A DNA stretch of 53,836 nucleotides from JAKPKF01 sp964536135 (GTDB lineage Bacteria > Patescibacteriota > Dojkabacteria > SC72): the NCBI GenBank assembly GCA_964536135.1, contig CAZHVM010000004.1:1-53836 (forward strand), given 5' to 3'. The notes beneath the pieces were generated by a model. It was not told the DNA's origin. It ran no database searches and saw only the letters and a program-made list of their open reading frames with translations. A program made the translations under genes and the position numbers. Below are positions 43,628-52,197 of the stretch, in pieces. Within the stretch, counting starts at the first letter, position 1, and every line of letters begins with the position of its first letter.

Positions 43628-44629
43628 TTATCTTAAATATTGGTTAATATTAGCATTATGTTCGTCTAAAGTCCTTCCGTAATGTACTATAGCGTTGTCA
43701 TCATGAATGTAGTAATAGTAGTCTGTTTTCTTGTAGTTTCTCACGGCATTTATTGATTCTAATCCTGGATTACAAATGGGTGTAGGAGGAAGTCCAGGTT
43801 TCTTGTATGTGTTGTATGGACTATCAGATTGTTTGTCTATATTTGTAATCTCATGTTTCCAATCCTTTAATGGGTAAAGGACTGTTGCACATGCCTGAAG
43901 TAGCCATCCTTCCTCTAATCTCTTAATGAATATACCTGCAATTATTGGCCTGTCTTCACTTGTGTATCCCTCTCGCTCAATAATACTTGCCAAGATAATT
44001 TGGTCATATGTATCTGTTATTCCAACTTTTGTCTTGAAATTCTTTACCATTTTATCTATGGTATCTGAGGTTTTTGTAGTTATTGGGAATGCATATCTAT
44101 CTGGGAAAAGGTAACCTTCTAAATCTGAGATATTTACAGATAAGCCAAGTGTTTGAATATATGTTTTGTCAGTTGTTAATCTCAAAAATTCCTCCTTTGA
44201 GAAATCTGTAGTATCTACTTTGGAAAGTTCTCGATTTAAAATATCTGCTATTTCATCCTTTCTTAAACCTTCTGGTATGGTGACCCAGATATCTGGATTT
44301 TTTCCGTTCTGTAGAGAGTCAATTACTTCCTTGATACTTAAATTCTTTGGTAATTCGTATGTTCCTGCTTGTAGTTTTGCTGCTAAATCTTTCTGTCTTA
44401 AGTATAGCTTTACATATGTAAGCCATTTCTCTTTAATGAGTCCTTGATCTACAAGCTTTGTGAGAATTTGTTCTACAGTTGCCCCCTGATCTATCTGAAC
44501 TATTACTTTTTCTTCACTATCACTATTGGGAGTTTTTAAAGCTTTATCATAATCTAATTTTATTACAACAGTAGCTATTATTACAGTAATTAGTGCGAAG
44601 AAAAAGATTCTAATTATACTTTTTATCAT
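43628..44629 (-). CDS. mltG: Endolytic murein transglycosylase MltG
   Basis: Ends growing glycan strands at the membrane. 333 residues: N-terminal helix (about 5-24), LysM-like subdomain (about 40-95), catalytic domain with LASIIEREG (catalytic Glu near residue 220) and IFIKRLEEGWLLQACATVLYP. The last segment reads LQACATV instead of the common LQSDPTV. PGLPPTPICNPGLESINA is typical. It is two bases after ruvX. Confidence 0.93.
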   Translation of the reverse strand: MIKSIIRIFFFALITVIIATVVIKLDYDKALKTPNSDSEEKVIVQIDQGATVEQILTKLVDQGLIKEKWLTYVKLYLRQKDLAAKLQAGTYELPKNLSIKEVIDSLQNGKNPDIWVTIPEGLRKDEIADILNRELSKVDTTDFSKEEFLRLTTDKTYIQTLGLSVNISDLEGYLFPDRYAFPITTKTSDTIDKMVKNFKTKVGITDTYDQIILASIIEREGYTSEDRPIIAGIFIKRLEEGWLLQACATVLYPLKDWKHEITNIDKQSDSPYNTYKKPGLPPTPICNPGLESINAVRNYKKTDYYYYIHDDNAIVHYGRTLDEHNANINQYLR

Positions 44630-44631
44630 TA

Positions 44632-45063
44632 TTAATTTTTAGAAGAATTTAAAAATTCCTGTAAAAATACTGCAGCTGATACCTTATCTATTTTTTCTCT
44701 AGAGCTTTTAGTATTTGATCCTGATGATGTTAACATATTTTGTGCTGAAGTTGTAGAAAAGCTCTCATCGTAGAGTATGATGGGCAAATCCAATGCTTCT
44801 TTTAATTTCTTCTCAAATTTCATAATGGCTTTTGGAGTTTTAGAGTGTGCTTCCGTAAAAACTTGAGGAATCCCAAGAAGGATTGTTTTGATTTTATATT
44901 CTTCGCATATTTCAGATATTCTTTCGAGAATATATTCAATTCCTCTGTTCTGTGTAATGGAGATAACTTCAAGAGGGGAGGCAATTATTCCTTTTGAATC
45001 TGAAATTGCTATCCCAAAATGTTTTTTACCGAAATCTATCGCTAAAACTGGATACTCTGTCAT
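44632..45063 (-). CDS. ruvX: YqgF/RuvX family RNase H-fold nuclease
   Basis: 143 residues. Motifs LAIDFGKKHFGIAISD, DESFSTTSAQ and IDKVSAAVFLQEFL hold the acidic active-site set. The family acts in 16S rRNA 5'-end processing in E. coli and has been proposed as a Holliday-junction resolvase. The ATG overlaps the alaS stop (ATGA). Confidence 0.93.
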   Translation of the reverse strand: MTEYPVLAIDFGKKHFGIAISDSKGIIASPLEVISITQNRGIEYILERISEICEEYKIKTILLGIPQVFTEAHSKTPKAIMKFEKKLKEALDLPIILYDESFSTTSAQNMLTSSGSNTKSSREKIDKVSAAVFLQEFLNSSKN

Positions 45064-46796
45064 ATTAATATTGCTTTAATTCTTTTAATTCCGGAGCCTA
45101 TACTTTCTTGTTTTGTAATTTTAAATTCTCCCAACTCGGAAGTATTTTTTACATGTGGTCCATTACAAATCTCTGTAGAGAATGGATTCTCTTTTGGACC
45201 AACATAGTAAACCTTGAGTATATCTCCATATTTTTCTTCAAATGCAGCAAAGGATACTATGCTTAAGGCAGCCTGTTTATCCATCTCTTCAAAGGTTATT
45301 GGTTGTTTTAACTTGATTTGTTCATTTACTATATTCTCAACCTCTTTTATCTGTTCATCTGTTAGTTTCTCTTCGTTTGGGAAATCCAGTCTTAATCTTT
45401 CTGGAGTGATATTGCTACCTTTTTGGTATACATGAGTTCCCAAGACTTTTCTTAAAGCGGCCAGTAAGAGGTGTGTCGCAGTATGATATTTAGTAGATTG
45501 CTCAGATGTATCTGCTAGGCCTCCTTTAAACAAACCTGCTGATGCAGTTCTAGAAAGATCTTTGTGTGATTTTTCTGCGTCATTAAATTCATTAATATTT
45601 ACTAGCTTGCGATTTTTCTCTTTTAGGATTTCCTGTATTACCTCGATTGGTAGACCGTATGTTTCGTACAGCATGAAAGCTTTCTTACCATCTATCTCTT
45701 CTCTGGATACAATTCTATCCAGTTCAGCTAATCCTTTCTGTAGTGTTTTACTAAATTTCATTTCTTCTTCTTCAATTGTATCTAGGATATATTTTTCTTG
45801 AGTTCTTAATTCTTTCCATATTGGTGCGAACTGATCGATTGCTATCTGTGCGATATCTCTTGCAAAGAGTCCTTCAATTTCTAATTTTCTTCCATGTCTT
45901 ACGGCTCTTCTAATTAATCTTCGCAATATATACCCCTGTTGAGTTTTGGATGGAGTAACATCGTCCATGATAATCCATGTAGCAGCTTTGATATGGTCTG
46001 TAATAATTCTCTGTGATTCAAGAATATTTTTTTTGCTTAATTCTTTTACTTTCTCAAATATTGGTTTGCAGATATCTGTTTCATAGAAGTTATCAACCTC
46101 TTGGCTTACACAAGTAATTCTTTCTAAACCACCTCCAAAGTCCACATTATGTCTTCCTAAATCTTTGTATTCATTTCCTACCTTAAGGTATTCCATGAAA
46201 ACATTGTTTCCAATTTCGACTAGTTCACCATTAATCTCATAAAATATTTCTGAATCTGGACCACATGGTCCACCTGTAGGCAATTCCCACCAATTATCTT
46301 CTTTACCATTTTCAATTATCCTGTCTCCGACCTTTGCATAAATTCCGTAATCTTTGAATATATCCGTCCATGCTTCAATTGATTCGGTATCTTTTGGAGC
46401 AGTATCATCTCCCTTAAATACTGTTGCATATATTTTGTTAATATCAAATCCCAATTCTTCGACAAAGAATTTCAGAGTCATTGTAATAGCTTCTTTTTTG
46501 AAGTAATCATTTAGTGACCAATTTCCAAGCATATTGAATGCGGTGTAATGGTATGCATCTCCGACTTCGTCTATATCTCCAGTTCTTATACATCTTTGAG
46601 AATTGACTAATCTTGTTCCACTTGGATGTTTTTCTCCCTGGAGAAAAGGAACTAAGGGGAACATTCCGGCGTTAACAAAAAGCACAGAAGGATCATTCTC
46701 TGGAACCAGAGGCGCACTGTTTATCTCTTTGTGATTGTTTCGCTCAAAAAACTTTATGTATTTTTCTCTTATCTCTTTGTAGGAAAGATGGTTCAT
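45060..46796 (-). CDS. alaS: Alanyl-tRNA synthetase lacking the C-terminal domain
   Basis: 578 residues against about 870 usual. The class II catalytic core is intact (NAGMFPLVPF, RTGDIDEVG, FNMLGNWSL, GGGLERI), as is the tRNA-recognition part (QGYILRRLIRRAVRHGR). An editing domain is present with HTATH (438-442) and CNGPH (544-548; CGGTH in most enzymes). It ends immediately after the editing domain, so the C-Ala dimerisation/tRNA-elbow domain is absent. The natural TGA stop overlaps ruvX, so this is not a frameshift. Confidence 0.95.
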   Translation of the reverse strand: MNHLSYKEIREKYIKFFERNNHKEINSAPLVPENDPSVLFVNAGMFPLVPFLQGEKHPSGTRLVNSQRCIRTGDIDEVGDAYHYTAFNMLGNWSLNDYFKKEAITMTLKFFVEELGFDINKIYATVFKGDDTAPKDTESIEAWTDIFKDYGIYAKVGDRIIENGKEDNWWELPTGGPCGPDSEIFYEINGELVEIGNNVFMEYLKVGNEYKDLGRHNVDFGGGLERITCVSQEVDNFYETDICKPIFEKVKELSKKNILESQRIITDHIKAATWIIMDDVTPSKTQQGYILRRLIRRAVRHGRKLEIEGLFARDIAQIAIDQFAPIWKELRTQEKYILDTIEEEEMKFSKTLQKGLAELDRIVSREEIDGKKAFMLYETYGLPIEVIQEILKEKNRKLVNINEFNDAEKSHKDLSRTASAGLFKGGLADTSEQSTKYHTATHLLLAALRKVLGTHVYQKGSNITPERLRLDFPNEEKLTDEQIKEVENIVNEQIKLKQPITFEEMDKQAALSIVSFAAFEEKYGDILKVYYVGPKENPFSTEICNGPHVKNTSELGEFKITKQESIGSGIKRIKAILI

Positions 46797-46803
46797 AGAG
46801 GTA

Positions 46804-46809
46804 ATTATA
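46804..46809 (-). promoter_or_regulatory. alaS -10 box (leaderless-type)
   Basis: Perfect TATAAT on the minus strand, 7 bases before the alaS ATG. No convincing -35. It would drive the five-gene alaS-holA unit. Confidence 0.55.
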
Positions 46810-46825
46810 TCAATTACATTTCTAT

Positions 46826-48757
46826 TTAGCTATTTGTTTGAGGAGGCTCTTCCTGAGCTTTTTGTACCTGCTCGAAAAGCTGTTTTATAGTGTCATCTGT
46901 TGGAAGATCTGTAGCTAGATCTGGTTCTGGAGGAATTATTTCCAGAGGAGTCGAGATTTCTTCAACTACAGGTTCAGGAGCAACGAAGGTAACAGGTCCT
47001 TTAACTTCTTCTACAGGAACATCCTCTGGTTGTGTTTCAACTTTTTCTTTTATTTCTTCTACTTGAACTGGAGGCTCGATATATTCTGACTCTTGTCGCC
47101 CAATGAATGGCTGTATTGGTTCATTGGAGTGTGGCTCTTCCTGTCCTCTCATCTTATCTTCCTTCCAAACGTTAAAGATAATGATTGGAGCTACTATTGC
47201 CAGGATAATGACAACTAAGCCGATACCCACTATGAGAAGGATTCTCTTGCTTAAATCTATTCCAAAGATATTTATAGTCTCATCTTTTAATTCCTCTACT
47301 GTCTCTTGTATTGTAAATGTCCACTCTTTTGTTACTTCATGTCCAGCAGAATCTTTGAATGATGCTTCTGCTTTATGTATGCCCTCTACAAGATCTTCCT
47401 GCGGTTGATAGATGATGGTATATTCCTGTGCAGATATTTTGTTAATTTTTATATCTGAAGTTTTATCTACACTATCTAGCTTAAAGAGTATTGTACTTTC
47501 GTTAATATCTGCTTTTTCTGCAGAAATTAGAGAAGCTTTAACAGTTACCCTTTTGTTAGTTATCTTATCGGTGCTTAGTGGTGTCATATTTATAACTTGG
47601 GGCGAATCTATGATTGGGATATCATTTGTCGGTATATTGGATTGCCCAGATTTTGTAATTATAATCTCGGGAGATATTGCCAAACCTGAAACTTGTGGAG
47701 ATTGGTTGTCTACTGCTTTAAGTATAATTTTGTATGTCCCAGTATCTAAACCAGAAGTTGGAAGATTGTAACTCCTAGTCTTAAAGGGGATGTTGCTGTT
47801 AATTGGAATCCAGTGATCTGTATTTGTGTAGTTCTTTGTAATGTAAAGCTGGTATTTGGTAATGAAATTTAAGTCGTTTGCCTCCCAAGATACTGTAATA
47901 TTTTTACCTTTTGCTACAGTAGTAGGAGATACAGGACTTGTGATTTTGACAACTGGAATGTCATTTTTGGCAGGGCTTACATTTATAACCCACGATTGAG
48001 AGGCAAGGTGCATACTGTAACCATCATGAATGAATACGTTTGCTAGGTAGCTACCTGGAACATTTGTCGAGCCAGTAAATTTGAGAGTGAGTTTTCCAGA
48101 AGAGCCATCCTCTATTATTGTTGGTTTTAACCATTTTGCCTCTGGAGTAAATGAGTAGGAATAATTTACTCTGTCACCATCTTCATCTGCTGCAGATAGT
48201 GTATATTCGTAGACAGTTCCGGTTTTAATACTTTGAGATGGCTTCGAATTTGAAGGCTGAGATAAAAATACAGGTATGCTATTATTTGCTAATGCACGAA
48301 GACCAAGTACATCATATTGACTACTTATCTTACATCCAACACTTCCGCCGCCATCTTTTTGAATGATACCTAAGAGATCCACAACTCCAGACTTTGTTGG
48401 TGTAAATTTAAAACTAGTGGCAATTTCAATAGGAGCATTGTCGAATTTTTCACTATATATTGAGTTACCAGAAGAATCTGTAATATTTAATTCTGAAATT
48501 ATTGCATTTGATAACCTAGCATCAATCTGTATTGTTACAGCTCTACCAACTTCTAGTGTGTATGGGTTAACATTTGGAAGAGAAATGATGCAAGGGTTCT
48601 CTTCGCTGACATCCAAATCTTCAAATGCTCTATTTCTAATATCGAAGTTACCATTTAGCACACCAAACACAACCAATGGAATTGAAAGTAGAAGAAAGAA
48701 GGTAAGGTATATGATAGATGCTTGAGCAGATTTTCTTGGGGCTTTTATTCTTTGCAT
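46826..48757 (-). CDS. Large Ig/cadherin-like surface protein with inner Pro/Glu tail
   Basis: 643 residues from the ATG at 48757. N-terminal membrane segment (about 15-37), then outer beta-sandwich domains: one near 60-150 with a Cys pair, a cadherin/putative-Ig domain (about 160-260, AADEDGDRVNYSYSF; PGSYLANVFIHDG), a fibronectin-like domain (about 265-365), and another Ig-like domain (about 385-480). A second membrane helix (about 500-525) is followed by a cytoplasmic tail of about 115 residues rich in Glu, Pro and Val. It overlaps no neighbour and follows the solute-binding protein gene by 16 bases. Probably an adhesin or cell-surface scaffold. Confidence 0.78.
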   Translation of the reverse strand: MQRIKAPRKSAQASIIYLTFFLLLSIPLVVFGVLNGNFDIRNRAFEDLDVSEENPCIISLPNVNPYTLEVGRAVTIQIDARLSNAIISELNITDSSGNSIYSEKFDNAPIEIATSFKFTPTKSGVVDLLGIIQKDGGGSVGCKISSQYDVLGLRALANNSIPVFLSQPSNSKPSQSIKTGTVYEYTLSAADEDGDRVNYSYSFTPEAKWLKPTIIEDGSSGKLTLKFTGSTNVPGSYLANVFIHDGYSMHLASQSWVINVSPAKNDIPVVKITSPVSPTTVAKGKNITVSWEANDLNFITKYQLYITKNYTNTDHWIPINSNIPFKTRSYNLPTSGLDTGTYKIILKAVDNQSPQVSGLAISPEIIITKSGQSNIPTNDIPIIDSPQVINMTPLSTDKITNKRVTVKASLISAEKADINESTILFKLDSVDKTSDIKINKISAQEYTIIYQPQEDLVEGIHKAEASFKDSAGHEVTKEWTFTIQETVEELKDETINIFGIDLSKRILLIVGIGLVVIILAIVAPIIIFNVWKEDKMRGQEEPHSNEPIQPFIGRQESEYIEPPVQVEEIKEKVETQPEDVPVEEVKGPVTFVAPEPVVEEISTPLEIIPPEPDLATDLPTDDTIKQLFEQVQKAQEEPPQTNS

Positions 48758-48763
48758 TAATAT

Positions 48764-48769
48764 ATAATA
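48764..48769 (-). promoter_or_regulatory. -10-like box before the surface-protein gene
   Basis: TATTAT on the minus strand, 6 bases before the ATG at 48757, in the 16-base gap after the preceding gene. Confidence 0.35.
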
Positions 48770-48773
48770 GCTG

Positions 48774-50102
48774 TTATTTGTTGGTTTGTGCAAGTTGATC
48801 GTTTATATTCTCCTGCGCATTTTTAAGTGCAACATCGGGATCTTCACCATCTTCAACAACTGATGTTATCAATTGCTCAAAAGTTTGTTTTACAATAGCC
48901 TCGTCTCCCATCTGCCACGATTTCATATATGGAGCCATTTCAGCTATAGCTGTTAGATATAAATTCCCCGACATACTGCTATTCAACTCAGCTAAAGAAT
49001 ATGGCTCTCCGAATGCTCTAATCTTAGACTCATTAGAGAATTTGGCCATCATATTCTCTTTTTGTGCTAAGAAATTTATAAAGTCCCAAGCGATATCTGT
49101 ATTCTGGGAAGATTTGTTTACTGCTTCTGCCCAGTAAGTTGAATAGTAGACTTTTTGTTCATTGGCTCCAAGTTGAGGAAGAGTTGCCATACCAAACTCA
49201 ATTGTGGGCGAGGAAAGTATGACATCAAATGCTCTCCATGATGGAGCTATCATCATTCCTAATTTCCCAGAGTAAAACATTTCCAAATCGTATCTTAAAT
49301 CAGGAGACCAAACTGCCTGCTTACCCGTAGCAAATTCTGTATATATATTGAGTATACTCTCAACTTTTGTGGTATTTAAAGTTACATTTGTTCTTGTCGA
49401 ATCGATAAGTTCTACCCCCTCTTGCAGAAGCAAGAACGAAAGAATTTCTGAAGCATGAAGAATATTCCTTGAGGTGCCTATTGCTAATCCAGACTGTGTA
49501 ATCTTTCCAGAAGAATCTTTCTTTGTTAATTTATGCGCTAAATCTATTAAAGAATCCCAATCTTTTGGAGGTTCAGAAAATCCTGCATCTGCTAACAACT
49601 GCTTATTGTAAAAAAGTACTAAACCGTCAATTTCCAAGGGTAAAGCGTAGAGTTTCCCGTCTTTAGCGGTAAAATCACTTAGAGCGGTAGGATAAAAGAT
49701 CTCGGAATATTGATCTCTAGCCATAATATCTTCAGGTAGTGGAGAGAGGTATGAATAGTATTTAGGTGTCCATGTGTTGTGTATCCTGAATATATCTGGA
49801 GCAGGCTCTGTAGAACTTGAAGCTTGCTGAAGTCTAGTGAAGAGTCTACTTTCGTAATTTGAAGAAGTTTGTTGAGAATAAAGAATCTTTACGCCAGGAT
49901 GAGTGGACTCATATTCGTCAATGAGAGGTTGTATAACAGAGGATGGCTCCCAAAGTCCCCAATATACTAATTCAACATTTTTTACTTCTCCATCATTATT
50001 TTCTTTTACTTTGGAAAGCAGCAGATATGATCCAATCCCAGCCAAAAGCAAGAAAAGTGCAATGGCTATTATGATTATGATTTTTTTATTCTTTAATTCC
50101 AT
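48774..50102 (-). CDS. Family 1 extracellular solute-binding protein, membrane-anchored
   Basis: 442 residues. An N-terminal hydrophobic anchor (about 8-30) without a lipobox Cys, then a maltose-binding-type fold: ELVYWGLWEP, YESTHPGVKILY, APDIFRIHNTW, YALPLEIDGLVLFYNKQLLADAGF, GKLGMMIAPSWRAF. Such proteins feed sugars to ABC importers, but no permease or ATPase gene is present nearby. It may serve a transporter elsewhere or act as a glycan sensor or adhesin. It lies between a sortase and a surface-protein gene on one strand. Confidence 0.88.
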   Translation of the reverse strand: MELKNKKIIIIIAIALFLLLAGIGSYLLLSKVKENNDGEVKNVELVYWGLWEPSSVIQPLIDEYESTHPGVKILYSQQTSSNYESRLFTRLQQASSSTEPAPDIFRIHNTWTPKYYSYLSPLPEDIMARDQYSEIFYPTALSDFTAKDGKLYALPLEIDGLVLFYNKQLLADAGFSEPPKDWDSLIDLAHKLTKKDSSGKITQSGLAIGTSRNILHASEILSFLLLQEGVELIDSTRTNVTLNTTKVESILNIYTEFATGKQAVWSPDLRYDLEMFYSGKLGMMIAPSWRAFDVILSSPTIEFGMATLPQLGANEQKVYYSTYWAEAVNKSSQNTDIAWDFINFLAQKENMMAKFSNESKIRAFGEPYSLAELNSSMSGNLYLTAIAEMAPYMKSWQMGDEAIVKQTFEQLITSVVEDGEDPDVALKNAQENINDQLAQTNK

Positions 50103-50118
50103 GTATATAAGTATTAAA

Positions 50119-50916
50119 CTATATTTCTCTCTCTGCTACAACAACCAATCTTTTTGTCCCTATACCTAGGGGCCAACAGGTCATCAAAGTTACTGTTTCT
50201 TTGTTGTTTTGTGTTTGTAAGATGCTAAAATCATCAGGAGCAACTATTTTCTTATTTCTCACAACATATGTAAAAGTTTCTTTATCTTTTGTAATAATGA
50301 CATCTTGACCAATATCTATGTTGTTTAACCTTGAAAATATTGTTTCAGGCAAATTCTTATGATTTCTAAAAAAAGAATCTACTGCACTATGTCCGTAGAT
50401 GAATGAATTCCCGCCATCTCCAGGTAAGGGTGTCCCTTTAAAATGTGCTACTCCATATTTAAGGTATCTGTTATAAATTTTCTCATCGCTACTTTCTACA
50501 TTCGGAGATATTTTAATATCTTTAATTCCGACACTAGTGATAGAGATATACATATCTTTGTCATACTTAGTATCTACGGCAATCTCTTTTTGAGTCCCAG
50601 ACTTTGGATCATACGAGTATTGGCTTGCTATCTCTATGTCCCCAATCTGTTCTGCAAGATTGGCGAAGTAACTTTTTCCTGGGTCATAGTAAGCGAATTG
50701 TTTTTCGATATATTGCTTATACGAATCTGGTACTGGTTTGATTTTAAATTCTGTCCTAATTCTTTCAATTACACCATCTAAAAAAGAGCCGGTTAAAGGG
50801 ATTATCTGTGTACTAACAATTATCAAGCCAACGAAAGCCAGTATCCCTGATATCCAAAGTCGAACATTTTTAGTTTTCTTTTCATCCTTTACAGGGACGT
50901 TCCATTCGTTTGTCAT
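50119..50916 (-). CDS. Sortase (transpeptidase)
   Basis: 265 residues, N-terminal membrane helix (about 20-42). The catalytic set is visible: His in FIYGHSAV (H176), Cys in TLMTC (C247) and Arg in GTKRLVV (R256). The TLMTCWPLGIGTKR context resembles class D/E enzymes. Between helix and catalytic barrel is a long stalk (about 50-120). A plausible substrate, with an IPQTG motif, is encoded 9 kb away at 39383-41179. Confidence 0.92.
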   Translation of the reverse strand: MTNEWNVPVKDEKKTKNVRLWISGILAFVGLIIVSTQIIPLTGSFLDGVIERIRTEFKIKPVPDSYKQYIEKQFAYYDPGKSYFANLAEQIGDIEIASQYSYDPKSGTQKEIAVDTKYDKDMYISITSVGIKDIKISPNVESSDEKIYNRYLKYGVAHFKGTPLPGDGGNSFIYGHSAVDSFFRNHKNLPETIFSRLNNIDIGQDVIITKDKETFTYVVRNKKIVAPDDFSILQTQNNKETVTLMTCWPLGIGTKRLVVVAEREI

Positions 50917-50924
50917 AGCACTTG

Positions 50925-50953
50925 ATATTACCAGATCTGGGAGATCTTTTTAA
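50925..50953 (-). promoter_or_regulatory. Promoter of the sortase gene
   Basis: On the minus strand: TTAAAA, 17 bases, TAATAT, 8 bases, ATG. The spacer contains the perfect palindrome CCAGATCTGG (50931-50940). Confidence 0.45.
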
Positions 50954-50968
50954 TGTCTGAATATATCA

Positions 50969-50995
50969 CTAGCATATAATTATATTGTTTGCTAA
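50969..50995. promoter_or_regulatory. CIRCE-like HrcA operator at dnaJ, with embedded -10
   Basis: CTAGCATAT, N9, GTTTGCTAA, again 6-15-6. A perfect TATAAT (50975-50980) lies within it, so bound repressor would cover the promoter. It ends 11 bases before the dnaJ ATG. Confidence 0.75.
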
Positions 50996-51006
50996 AATCT
51001 TTGGTT

Positions 51007-52083
51007 ATGACAAAAAGAGATTACTATGAAGTTCTTGGTGTAGAAAAGAAAGCTACACAAGAAGAATTAAAAAAAGCATACAGGAAACTAGTAAAAAAAT
51101 ATCATCCAGATGTAAACAAAGATTCTGATGCTGAAGAAAAATTTAGAGAGGTTCAAGAGGCATACGAGGTACTTTCGGATGAATCTAAGAGATCTGCATA
51201 TGACCAATATGGGCATGCTGGCACTGCTGGTTTTAATTCTGGTTCAACAAACGGATATGATTTCGGTGGTGCACCTTTCGACATGGGTGATATATTTAAT
51301 ACCTTCTTTGGTGGTGGTAATGATTTTGGTTTTAATTTCTCAGGTTTCAATGAACAGTCAAGAGTAGATAAGGGAGCAGATCTTCGTTACAGGGTGAGGT
51401 TGAGCTTTCAGGAAGCAATGAAGGGTGGTGAGTATGAAATAAAAATAACGAGAGATGTAGAGTGTGAAGTATGTAATGGTAGTGGCAGCTCGGATGGTAA
51501 AACAGAAAAATGCTCTGTATGTGGCGGAAGTGGTCAAGAAAGAAAGGTTAGGGCTACAATTCTTGGACAAATAGCTGTTATGTCAACCTGCTCAAAATGT
51601 CATGGGAGCGGAAAAGAAATAAAAAATCCATGTAAATCTTGTAGAGGAAGCGGAGTAAAATCTGTACAGGAAAACATAAAGATAAAGATCCCTGCAGGAG
51701 CATATGATGGAATGGTTCTTAAGTTTGGAAATGGTGGAAATGTAGGCAGAGATGGTATCGGAGATCTATATGTAGAAGTAGAGGTCGAGCCATCTGAGAA
51801 GTTCGAGAGAAGAGTAAACGATATATACTCTGAAGAGAATATCCCTGTTTACAAAGCGGTCCTAGGTGGAGATATACAGGTAGATACAATCCTAGGTGAA
51901 GTCAAGCTTAAAATTCCAAAGGGAACTCAATCTGGAACAATATTTAAACTAAAGGAGAAGGGTTGTGTAGTACTAAATTCAGATAACAAAAGAGGAGATC
52001 ATTATGTTAGAATAACAGTAGATATACCATCCAGGTTATCTAGTAAAGAGAAAGAACTCTGGGAGAATCTCTCTAGGGTGTAG
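51007..52083 (+). CDS. dnaJ: Chaperone DnaJ (Hsp40)
   Basis: DnaK co-chaperone. 358 residues: J domain with HPD (KYHPDVNKD), Gly/Phe-rich linker (about 72-115), four CxxCxGxG zinc motifs (CEVCNGSG, CSVCGGSG, CSKCHGSG, CKSCRGSG) and the C-terminal substrate domains. I chose the ATG at 51007 (MTKRDYYEVLG). It is separated from hrcA-grpE-dnaK but has its own HrcA-type operator. Confidence 0.97.
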   Translation: MTKRDYYEVLGVEKKATQEELKKAYRKLVKKYHPDVNKDSDAEEKFREVQEAYEVLSDESKRSAYDQYGHAGTAGFNSGSTNGYDFGGAPFDMGDIFNTFFGGGNDFGFNFSGFNEQSRVDKGADLRYRVRLSFQEAMKGGEYEIKITRDVECEVCNGSGSSDGKTEKCSVCGGSGQERKVRATILGQIAVMSTCSKCHGSGKEIKNPCKSCRGSGVKSVQENIKIKIPAGAYDGMVLKFGNGGNVGRDGIGDLYVEVEVEPSEKFERRVNDIYSEENIPVYKAVLGGDIQVDTILGEVKLKIPKGTQSGTIFKLKEKGCVVLNSDNKRGDHYVRITVDIPSRLSSKEKELWENLSRV

Positions 52084-52085
52084 AT

Positions 52086-52114
52086 TTGGTTTTGAGTATA
52101 GAATGTGTTATACT
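52086..52114 (+). promoter_or_regulatory. Distal promoter upstream of nusA
   Basis: TTGGTT (52086-52091), 17 bases, TATACT (52109-52114) with an extended TGn. It sits right after the dnaJ stop and upstream of the terminator hairpin, so its transcripts would meet that hairpin before nusA. Confidence 0.6.
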
Positions 52115-52137
52115 AAATCTGAAAGTTATACAAAGAG

Positions 52138-52166
52138 AAGGTGGGATGGAAATTCTCACCTTTTTT
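52138..52166 (+). terminator. Terminator after dnaJ, possible nusA leader attenuator
   Basis: Nine-pair stem (52138-52146 with 52154-52162, one G-U), loop of 7, six T's. It ends the dnaJ transcript; because a promoter precedes it, it may also attenuate nusA. Confidence 0.8.
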
Positions 52167-52191
52167 ATTATTACAAGCATATTAATTTTAA

Positions 52192-52197
52192 TATATT
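52192..52197 (+). promoter_or_regulatory. Proximal nusA -10 (leaderless-type)
   Basis: TATATT 6 bases before the nusA ATG, downstream of the terminator; ATTACA at 52170-52175 is a possible -35 with 16-base spacing. Confidence 0.4.

Noticed and set aside
45060..45063. TGA reassigned to an amino acid, as in some CPR lineages
   Set aside because: alaS ends at TGA in a sensible place (ATGA overlap with ruvX), and no gene here has an internal TGA.
48758..48793. TTG start extending the large surface protein into the preceding gene
   Set aside because: The ATG at 48757 gives a normal membrane-targeting start and has a -10-like box in front. Upstream TTG extensions of comF, dnaJ, 29592(-) and 10551 were rejected likewise.
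50989..51006. Longer DnaJ start
   Set aside because: It would place coding sequence inside the HrcA-type operator, and the J domain begins properly at the ATG at 51007.
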